This document shows, one piece after another, positions 1 to 5,474 of a DNA stretch of 9,598 nucleotides. Location of the stretch: assembly GCA_022566435.1 (NCBI GenBank), contig JADFIX010000074.1:1-9598 (forward strand), read 5' to 3'. The notes beneath the pieces are model-generated. The model was not told the origin of the DNA and did no database searches. It was given only the letters and a program-made list of their open reading frames with translations. Numbering within the stretch: position 1 is the stretch's first letter; the number at the start of each line of letters is the position of its first letter. This DNA comes from Planctomycetota bacterium (GTDB taxonomy: Bacteria; Planctomycetota; Phycisphaerae; UBA1845). Made by a program: the position numbers and the translations under genes.

Positions 1-209
1 TAGCGAATACGCGATCTTGTGGTAGAGATCAGAACTGCGACCGATCAAGGGAACCGTCGCTGCAACGTTCTGGTGTCGATCGCACCTACGTCGGAACTGT
101 CGAGCGCGGCGAATATAGCGTGACCGTGCCGACACCCCTACGATTCACCAGCGCGATGCGAATATCGCTGCCGCTCGTGCTACAGTAGTGGCTTGCTGCC
201 TCGACAGTT
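1..209. other. Non-coding or unassigned left edge
   Basis: I see no gene here. A plus-strand frame is open from the window edge (3 to about 188), and a 64-codon minus-strand frame (86-280) overlaps the end of the dockerin-like gene. Neither gives recognisable motifs or a plausible start with a ribosome binding site. The stretch lies downstream of the minus-strand dockerin-like gene. It contains a perfect 10-base inverted repeat (AACTGTCGAG at 95-104, CTCGACAGTT at 200-209) and three copies of GCGAATA (3-9, 109-115, 158-164). No U-run follows, so it is not a textbook intrinsic terminator. Confidence 0.4.
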
Positions 210-671
210 TCATTGTCCGAACGATTGCTGAAACTCAGCGAAGTCGGGAAAATCCACATCGCCGTCGCCGTCGAAGTCAAAGGTTTCGCATCCGGCGGAG
301 AGCCCTGTGTCAGGACCCAAGAGGCACGGGTAGAGACAACTGAAATCGAACAAGGTCAAGGAAGCGTCGCCGTCGCAGTCACCCCGAATACTGGGTGGTG
401 AGATTATGCCCCAGAACCCGCCGGTTAACGAATAACCACCGCCGGTGAGGCCGCCGGTGTCGGGTTGGCCGATCGTGCCTCGCAGTTCGAAGCCGCCGCC
501 TGTCGAGAGCCCGCCGCCGGCATCCACCGAACTCCAAAGCAGGTCATACCCGCCGCCGGATCCGGCAAACAAGGGGCACGCCGCTAGAAGCAAAAAAGAG
601 ACCATGCCAATTGTCGACCGTCCGGTCGGCATCGACAATTGCCCATCACCGATCTTCGATTTGCGAATCAT
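210..671 (-). CDS. Secreted protein with Gly-rich repeat and C-terminal dockerin-like Ca-binding loops
   Basis: This 153-residue protein is probably exported. A charged N-terminus is followed by a hydrophobic stretch at about residues 22-36 (ending in ACPLFAG), which reads as a signal peptide; Met14 is a possible alternative start. Residues 40-88 carry the Gly-rich pattern GGGYDLLWSSVDAGG, TGGGFELRGTIGQPDTGG and GGGYSLTGGFWG, common in secreted planctomycete proteins. Two EF-hand-like, dockerin-type loops follow: D98-C-D-G-D around residues 98-102, and D132-F-D-G-D-G-D-V-D at 132-140 followed by DFAEFQQSF. Such tails are widespread in Planctomycetota, and cohesin binding is not proven for most. 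The assigned start has GAGG just upstream of ATG (CGAGGTAACAAATG on the coding strand). It lies 63 bases downstream of the protease gene, so co-transcription is possible. Specific function is unknown. The family call is firm, the binding role inferred. Confidence 0.8.
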   Translation of the reverse strand: MIRKSKIGDGQLSMPTGRSTIGMVSFLLLAACPLFAGSGGGYDLLWSSVDAGGGLSTGGGFELRGTIGQPDTGGLTGGGYSLTGGFWGIISPPSIRGDCDGDASLTLFDFSCLYPCLLGPDTGLSAGCETFDFDGDGDVDFPDFAEFQQSFGQ

Positions 672-734
672 TTGTTACCTCGTTTTCGTAAACTACTCGA
701 AAAGACCTCGATCTCTTCCTATTTACCAGAAGCT

Positions 735-2261
735 TCAGTCACCGATTCTGACGGTTCCGCTGGAGCCGCGGCGCTTGAGCGTCATGGGGCGCCAGATGCG
801 GAACTGTTCGTCGTAGTTGCCCGGTTCGATTCGAATCGTGTCGCCGCTGCGGACGGCGTAAGTGGCCTCGTGGACGGTGTTGAACGGGGCGCCAAAGCTC
901 CCCTGCTCCGTCGATCCGTTGTTGCCGGCGTCGCCGGACACGCCGTCGTCGACGTACACCGGGCTCGCGATGTACGAGTCGCCCAGGTAGTAGCGCAGGT
1001 TGTCGTAAGCGACGTCGAAGCGGGCGTAGTAATCGTTGATTTCACAACCGAGGTCACCGCAACTCAATGCACCGCGCACACGCCGGGAGCTGTCCATCTG
1101 CGGCGCGCCGGACGAACCCGGCTCCGTCGTTCCGCTCGTGTAGGTCTCGCGGCGCGTGCTCGCACTGAAGGAACAGGCTGTCTGAGTGCCGTGTGTCGTG
1201 CCGAAACTGATGCGTTTGAAAGAGCCCAGCGGATGATGGACCACGATACCCGCCTCGTTCCTGGACCAGGACCTGGAGTCCCATCCCAGGTACCAGTGGG
1301 GACCCGCGTTCGAGTCCGGCGGGTCGTACAGCCCGAGAAGCGTCCAGTCGGCGCTGGAGCGGCGTTTCACCAACAACGTGCCCAGGTTTCGAGGTAGCGT
1401 GTTGGGGTTGGGGGCGGTGGTGGCGCCGTCGCACACTGACGTCTCATACTGCCAGAACAACTCGGCTGTGTCAGCTTCCGCCTGGGTGTTGATGCAGTGG
1501 TTGGCGGTCATGAACAGCGGCGAGAAGTCTCCAGGATCTCGGTTCAGCAGGGCGCCGGAGCACGCCGTGCAGGAGCCCCCACTGATAAACGTGATGCGCG
1601 CGCCAGCCCGTGCGTCACGGTTCTTCCAGCCTGAGAAGCACGTGACGTCGTTGTGACAGTTGAGCGTCGTTCCCGCTAGGAAAGAGCACTTGCAGTTGAG
1701 GAACGCCACCGCAGCGATGCCCGGCAGCGCGGAGGGTGGCTCGATGTCTTCAGGCACGAAGAGTTCGAGCCCGATGGTCTCGCCGAATATCGTCGGACTC
1801 CACCACGAGCCATCCTCCGCAGTGTGTGCCGTAGTGAAAGGCCCCAGGACCGTCGTGCCAGCAGGGTCGTACACACGCAGCTTGACGCCGGCGAGTTCGC
1901 GCAATCCCACGATCTTCAGCCGTAACCCCTCAGCATCCTTCGAGTGGAATTCCACGCGGCTGACCCAACCGCCGCCGGCCCGCTGCTGTATCGGCCACCC
2001 GGCGAACCGAGCGGAGTCGAACGCTTCGACATAGCCGATGTCGAGCCGTTTGTCCGCAGCCCCCACCTGCGCGCGGTCCAACGCCGGGCGCGTGTCGGGC
2101 AGCTCGACCATCATGGGCACGACCCTAGGCCCGGCGAGCGCAACCGCGGTAGGAATCCGCGCCGTCGCTACACTCGACGCGCCGTCGACAAAATCGTTCA
2201 CCTGCCCCACAGTGCGACTCAGCGGTAACGCAAGAATAAGAGTGAGCGTAAGCGTTTTCAT
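735..2261 (-). CDS. Secreted trypsin-fold serine endopeptidase, lysyl-endopeptidase-like, with C-terminal beta-helix-type tail
   Basis: A 508-residue exported serine protease of the S1/lysyl endopeptidase type. Residues 1-19 form a signal peptide. Residues about 98-170 resemble the pro-region of these enzymes (GGGWVSRVEF, LRLKIVGL, VKLRVYDPAG, WWSPTIFGETIGLEL). The catalytic domain spans about 185-425: His255 in MTANHC, Asp305 in SADWTLLGL, and Ser384 in PGSSGAP. Cysteines around 190-235 and at 256, 277, 363, 401 and 406 suggest disulfides. Residues about 435-508 (VYVDDG...GSFGAPFNTVHEA, SGDTIRIEPGNYDE, PMTLKRR) match the opening strands of right-handed beta-helix proteins and probably form a targeting or binding tail. 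The start is supported by GGGAG (2269-2273) seven bases before ATG. It lies 22 bases downstream of the fibre-like gene and is probably in the same transcript. Protease class is secure; cleavage after Lys is not demonstrable from sequence. Confidence 0.85.
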   Translation of the reverse strand: MKTLTLTLILALPLSRTVGQVNDFVDGASSVATARIPTAVALAGPRVVPMMVELPDTRPALDRAQVGAADKRLDIGYVEAFDSARFAGWPIQQRAGGGWVSRVEFHSKDAEGLRLKIVGLRELAGVKLRVYDPAGTTVLGPFTTAHTAEDGSWWSPTIFGETIGLELFVPEDIEPPSALPGIAAVAFLNCKCSFLAGTTLNCHNDVTCFSGWKNRDARAGARITFISGGSCTACSGALLNRDPGDFSPLFMTANHCINTQAEADTAELFWQYETSVCDGATTAPNPNTLPRNLGTLLVKRRSSADWTLLGLYDPPDSNAGPHWYLGWDSRSWSRNEAGIVVHHPLGSFKRISFGTTHGTQTACSFSASTRRETYTSGTTEPGSSGAPQMDSSRRVRGALSCGDLGCEINDYYARFDVAYDNLRYYLGDSYIASPVYVDDGVSGDAGNNGSTEQGSFGAPFNTVHEATYAVRSGDTIRIEPGNYDEQFRIWRPMTLKRRGSSGTVRIGD

Positions 2262-2283
2262 CGTGATTCTCCCATCTCTTTGG

Positions 2284-4023
2284 CTACTGCAAGTTCACAA
2301 GCACCAAGACCAGCCCGGTTTCGCCGCGCGACAAGCCCGTCATGGCCTTGCCGATCATCGCACCGGTCGCTCGGGCGAAATCGGAAACGGCCATCGCATA
2401 GCCGGTCCGATTCGCCGTCGTCAGCAGATCGCCCGGCTGAATGGCCCGCTCGGAGGCGTCACAATGGACCCACACGCGACCGCTCAGGGCGATCACCAGC
2501 GAGTTTTCGCTGCCCGGACTGCTGCCGAGGATCGCGCCGGCCGGAACGTCACCCGCACCACTCACCACGCCGGCCACGCATCGGTTGTACGCCCCGCGCG
2601 CCAGGCAGAGCTTGCCAGGGTTCTTTGGATCGATCGCCATGACCATGCCCGGTTGTCCCTGTTCGGTCGCCGGGAAGCGCTCCGCGATGTCGGCCCCCCC
2701 GGTGATTTCGAGCACCTGCACTCTGGTCGTGCCATTGCGAAAGACTTGCAACTTTACGGGGTTCGCGGTGGGGTTATCATCGGTGCCGTAAGTGACCACC
2801 AAGTCGCCGGCGCTGTTTTCAGTTCGGGCGAAGATTGCCCATTTCTGCGCCTCTGTTCCGGACGGTTCATCTACCGCGAACGTTATCCCGGACCCCACGT
2901 TGCCGATGTTGTCACTGTACAGGCCCAGCCAGGCGTTTCCGGCGTCTTCAATAATCACGTCCTCGAATTTAATGTGGAGGTTGCCAACGTCCGACTTACT
3001 TACGTGCAGCTTCACGCCATTAGCGGTGCTCGTTTTACCTATGGCCACGCCGCCGTTGGCCGGGTTCAGCGCCAATGTCGTGTATACGCCAACGCCACCA
3101 GCGTCGACATCGTAGGCCTGGATTCTCGTACCCGCGAAATCCAACCGGCGGCGCTGCTCTACGTCGTATTCGCTCATGAGTCGCAGCACGACGGGCGGTT
3201 GCGACGGCTCGGGGTCGTCCACCGTCTCGCTGTTGACCAAGACATGCAGTTTTGCTGACGGCTCGGTTCCGATGCCGATATTCCCGTTGGGCTTGAACTG
3301 CATGACCTTCGTATTCGAGGTGGGGCTAAGATTCGTCCCATACGTGACGTTTAGCTCGCCGGAATTGTCGGTCGTTCGGCTGTAGATGGACCATTTGTGC
3401 GTCGTGGTATCGGCGACTTCACCGAACGTCAGGCCCGCGGCGACGCCGCCGACGTCATCACCGTAGAGGCTCAGCCAGGGCAGATTGCCTTCGATGAGCA
3501 GGTCATTTTCGGACGAATGGAGCGACGTGCTCAGGGAAGGAAAATCTCTCGTACCCGATTGGATGTGAAGCTTGGCCAGTGGATTGGTCTCGTTAATCCC
3601 GATGTCGCCAAAGGCGATAATCTGCGGACCCGCTTCCTTGAGCCACAAGGTCCTCTGCCCATCCGCCACGAAGCCGCACGACGTATCCCAGTCCGCGCCC
3701 ACGTAAAGCTCGAGATCTTCTTCGGCGTGGATTCGCATCACACCCGTCGAGCCCAGCCGATCGTTCGGGTCGTCATAGCACATCGTGCCCGTGCCGAACT
3801 GGACCGATCCCCCTAGGATCGTGGTTCCATGTACCTCGAACTGCGCACCGGGCGCGGAGGTACCCACGCCCACGTTACCCGCCGAGTCGACGTTGAGGCC
3901 GCGGGTCGAAATACTGTGCGGCGTAGGCGTAACTTGTTGACGCGGTTCGAGCGTAACAAATTCGCCGCTGCCTCCCGGCGAACGAACCGCGATCTCCAAC
4001 CAGCGGGCTCCATCGCCGAACGC
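2284..4023 (-). CDS. C-terminal 579 codons of a secreted fibre/adhesin-like protein, after an in-frame TGA
   Basis: This continues the frame of the upstream 4446-4024 segment after a single TGA (4026-4024). The first codons after the stop read AFGDGARWLEIAVRSPGG, the expected continuation of the N-terminal domain of this family, and the stretch lacks its own ATG and ribosome site. The only early start is a TTG at 3999 inside the conserved ARWLEI segment. In full-protein numbering, residues 150-180 complete the N-terminal domain. Residues 185-475 hold phage-fibre-like short repeats (GNVGVGTSAPGAQFEVHG, GDIGINETNPLAKLHI, GNIGIGTEPSAKLHV). An approximately 73-residue unit occurs twice (316-388 and 497-572). 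The C-terminal domain 584-720 (GGADIAERF, VAGVVSGAGD, IALSGRVW, QPGDLLTT, GAMIGKAM) is typical of surface or tail-fibre-like proteins. It ends in TAG at 2286-2284. Function is probably extracellular adhesion or structure; no enzyme residues are seen. Confidence 0.75.
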   Translation of the reverse strand, partial: AFGDGARWLEIAVRSPGGSGEFVTLEPRQQVTPTPHSISTRGLNVDSAGNVGVGTSAPGAQFEVHGTTILGGSVQFGTGTMCYDDPNDRLGSTGVMRIHAEEDLELYVGADWDTSCGFVADGQRTLWLKEAGPQIIAFGDIGINETNPLAKLHIQSGTRDFPSLSTSLHSSENDLLIEGNLPWLSLYGDDVGGVAAGLTFGEVADTTTHKWSIYSRTTDNSGELNVTYGTNLSPTSNTKVMQFKPNGNIGIGTEPSAKLHVLVNSETVDDPEPSQPPVVLRLMSEYDVEQRRRLDFAGTRIQAYDVDAGGVGVYTTLALNPANGGVAIGKTSTANGVKLHVSKSDVGNLHIKFEDVIIEDAGNAWLGLYSDNIGNVGSGITFAVDEPSGTEAQKWAIFARTENSAGDLVVTYGTDDNPTANPVKLQVFRNGTTRVQVLEITGGADIAERFPATEQGQPGMVMAIDPKNPGKLCLARGAYNRCVAGVVSGAGDVPAGAILGSSPGSENSLVIALSGRVWVHCDASERAIQPGDLLTTANRTGYAMAVSDFARATGAMIGKAMTGLSRGETGLVLVLVNLQ

Positions 4024-4446
4024 TCAGCCCCCGAAATCGAGCGTGACGGTAAACAACCCACCCTCGACGGCGACATTGTTCGGTTCGACCAGCGGACCTA
4101 TTTGGCCTCCGTTCTCTTGCGCGTCCCAGAGCGTGAACTGAAAATCGGCGCTTGCGCTCAACGGAACGCCGTCTTGGTTGAGGAATCCCTGGTAGCTGAA
4201 CGCGGTTCCGATTGGCGTCTCACCGAGCACGGCCGTAGGGGATTCCGCGGGGGCGGCCGACTCCACGGTCGGGGACGCCCCTGCAGACGAATCTAGTGCC
4301 GCTGCGGCGAGTCCCGCGAAAGGCGCCCCGCCCGCCGTGGGGAATTGTCCCCAGACTTGGGCGCCCGCCACGACTTGCAGCACCGCGGCACCGAGAAAGG
4401 TGGCAGCGTGAAGCGGCCTCGTTGATGATCCGGTCTGCGTCTTCAT
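4024..4446 (-). CDS. N-terminal part of the secreted fibre/adhesin-like protein, ending at an in-frame TGA
   Basis: A 140-residue reading from ATG at 4446, which I prefer over the longer frame starting at 4587. This ATG has an excellent ribosome site (AAGGAG at 4460-4455, eight-base spacing) and is followed by a signal peptide (residues 1-34, hydrophobic core HAATFLGAAVLQVVAG). The extra 47 upstream residues look like translated leader. An Ala/Pro/Ser-rich linker (40-75) precedes GTAFSYQGFLNQDG (80-93), DFQFTLWDAQENGGQIG (101-117) and GGLFTVTLDFGG (129-140). In this family, common in planctomycetes, that domain runs on as FGxGAF..ARWLEIAV. Here a TGA replaces the codon between GG and AF. If the TGA terminates, the product is a secreted stub lacking all repeats. 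It is the first gene of the minus-strand cluster, divergent from the sigma factor gene. Confidence 0.7.
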   Translation of the reverse strand: MKTQTGSSTRPLHAATFLGAAVLQVVAGAQVWGQFPTAGGAPFAGLAAAALDSSAGASPTVESAAPAESPTAVLGETPIGTAFSYQGFLNQDGVPLSASADFQFTLWDAQENGGQIGPLVEPNNVAVEGGLFTVTLDFGG

Positions 4447-4454
4447 TTGAGTCT

Positions 4455-4460
4455 CTCCTT
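4455..4460 (-). promoter_or_regulatory. Strong Shine-Dalgarno site of the fibre-like gene
   Basis: On the minus strand this reads AAGGAG, eight bases before the ATG at 4446-4444. It decides the start: the ATG at 4587 upstream has no comparable site and would place 47 non-signal-like residues ahead of the signal peptide. Confidence 0.75.
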
Positions 4461-4503
4461 CTTCGTGGTCGTCCAAGTATTTCCCGTACAGCTTCCTGTT
4501 CAG

Positions 4504-4536
4504 TGCCGAACCGGCGATCCCGCCGGTCACGCGGCA
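4504..4536 (-). promoter_or_regulatory. Leader hairpin upstream of the fibre-like gene
   Basis: A perfect seven-base inverted repeat (ACCGGCG at 4510-4516, CGCCGGT at 4521-4527, loop ATCC) is extended by an outer five-base pairing (TGCCG at 4504-4508 with CGGCA at 4532-4536) across an asymmetric interior loop. It lies about 60-90 bases ahead of the fibre-like start codon, so it would fall in the 5' leader if transcription begins further upstream. No U-run follows. It could be a structured leader, a protein site or an incidental GC-rich palindrome. Confidence 0.35.
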
Positions 4537-4624
4537 TCCGAGCCCAAGTTCGGTTGTACAAGCAGTATTGCGGGTGAGAATGGACATCTTTCACGGTTTT
4601 TCGATTTGATCTGGTTTCATCACC

Positions 4625-4689
4625 GTAGGTCGGGCTTCGCCCGACGAAGCGTCTTTCTCTCCGCCGTTGTCGGGCCAAGCCCGACCTAC
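4625..4689. repeat. Inverted pair of REP-type palindromes (REPIN/BIME-like element)
   Basis: Two near-identical hairpins face each other. The left one is GTAG (4625-4628) followed by GTCGGGC-TTC-GCCCGAC (4629-4645). The right one is GTCGGGC-CAA-GCCCGAC (4669-4685) followed by CTAC (4686-4689). Each has a perfect seven-base stem and three-base loop, and they are separated by 23 bases. The GTAG tetranucleotide beside a GC-rich hairpin is the signature of REP sequences mobilised by RAYT (TnpA-REP) transposases, and an inverted pair is the REPIN form. No RAYT gene is in the window. It occupies the spacer between divergent genes, where such elements usually lie. Effects on transcript stability or termination are possible but not shown. 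Confidence 0.8.
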
Positions 4690-4867
4690 CCGTTTCGTGA
4701 CCACCTGGAAAAGGGCACAAAGCGATGACGTCCGTATGCATAGTATTGGCGCAAAAAAAGCGATTCTGAGTCCAGCATGGACGATTTCGAGGTCAAGTCT
4801 GGAAAATCGCGGCGATATCAGGTAAGCTGTGAATTCGCGTCCAAGGGCCCGATCCGGCGTCAAAGAA
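4690..4867 (+). promoter_or_regulatory. Upstream region of the sigma/kinase genes, no clear promoter motif
   Basis: This stretch must contain the sigma/kinase promoter if those genes are transcribed on their own. I see no convincing -35/-10 pair and no obvious ECF-type motif such as GGAAC...GTC. It holds an A-run at 4753-4759, an eight-base palindrome TATGCATA at 4735-4742, and two loosely similar segments about 21 bases apart (from 4760 and 4781). An in-frame GTG at 4829 preceded by AGG could serve as an alternative start for the sigma factor. Confidence 0.25.
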
Positions 4868-5461
4868 ATGGAATGGGTAACGACCACAACGGTGCTACAT
4901 GACCTTCGCGACTTCGACAATCGAAGTGCGTGGGAGCGTTTCACCCAGCGCTTCCGGTCGCCGGTGATCGGATTTGCGGTCCGCTTGGGCCTGCGCGAGC
5001 CGGAAGCGGAGGATGTGGCCCAGGAGACACTCCTGGCGTTCGCCGACGGATTTCGCAGGGGTAGCTACCACCCGGACAAGGGCCGCCTTCGTGACTGGCT
5101 GTTCGGCATCGCCTATCGCCAGGTGCTGAAGATGCGCGAGCGGCTGGCGCACGCTGAAGTGCAGGCTCCGGGATCCGACACCGCGGGGTCGTTCTGGTCG
5201 CAGCTTCCAACTGAAAAGGAGGCCACCGCATCATGGAGCGAGGAATGGGCGAGGGCGGTTCTCAATCAATGTCTCCAGCAGGTTCGCCGTGAAGTCGAGC
5301 CGACCACGATCCGAGCGTTCGAGCTGTTCGCCTTGGCGAAGCAACCGGCGGCCGACGTGGGCACGGAGCTTGGAATTTCTCGAAATGCGGTTTTCATCGC
5401 CAAGCACCGAATCCTGAAGCGCCTTCGCGAACTGCAGGAACAATACGAACAAGTGAGTTGA
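4868..5461 (+). CDS. ECF-type RNA polymerase sigma factor
   Basis: A 197-residue sigma-70 family protein of the extracytoplasmic-function type that would direct RNA polymerase to a dedicated promoter set. The sigma-2 region covers about residues 25-92: AWERFTQRFRSPVIGFAVRLGL, EAEDVAQETLLAFADGF (47-62) and KGRLRDWLFGIAYRQ (71-85), the last typical of planctomycete ECF factors linked to Ser/Thr kinases. The sigma-4 region covers about 130-190, with the helix-turn-helix in the PAADVGTELGISRNAVFIAK segment. I chose the ATG at 4868 because relatives begin MxWVTTxTLL. A GTG at 4829 with a weak AGG upstream would add 13 Arg-rich residues. It ends in TGA at 5459-5461, which overlaps the kinase ribosome site, so the two genes are probably translationally coupled. 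The neighbouring kinase is the likely regulator. Confidence 0.88.
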   Translation: MEWVTTTTVLHDLRDFDNRSAWERFTQRFRSPVIGFAVRLGLREPEAEDVAQETLLAFADGFRRGSYHPDKGRLRDWLFGIAYRQVLKMRERLAHAEVQAPGSDTAGSFWSQLPTEKEATASWSEEWARAVLNQCLQQVRREVEPTTIRAFELFALAKQPAADVGTELGISRNAVFIAKHRILKRLRELQEQYEQVS

Positions 5462-5465
5462 GGAG
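5461..5465 (+). promoter_or_regulatory. Shine-Dalgarno site of the kinase gene, overlapping the sigma factor stop
   Basis: AGGAG shares its first base with the TGA stop of the sigma factor gene and sits nine bases before the kinase ATG at 5475. This arrangement suggests translational coupling of sigma factor and kinase. Confidence 0.65.
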
Positions 5466-5474
5466 TGGCGCCGC

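Noticed and set aside
639..1397. Long plus-strand open frames opposite the protease gene (also 2038-3258 opposite the protease start and fibre gene)
   Set aside because: They are Arg/Ala/Val-rich translations of the complementary strand of high-GC genes, with no domain motif or ribosome site. The minus-strand frames carry catalytic and family motifs.
4447..4587. N-terminal extension of the fibre-like gene to the ATG at 4587
   Set aside because: The extra 47 residues are not signal-like and overlap the leader hairpin. ATG 4446 has a strong AAGGAG at ideal spacing and starts a signal peptide.
4625..4689. CRISPR array or bidirectional terminator
   Set aside because: Only two inverted, not direct, repeat units exist, with no array or T-runs. 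The GTAG-flanked hairpins fit a REP pair better.
4760..4802. Two loosely similar 21-base segments ahead of the sigma factor gene as tandem operator sites
   Set aside because: The match is imperfect and short, and no known motif is recognisable.
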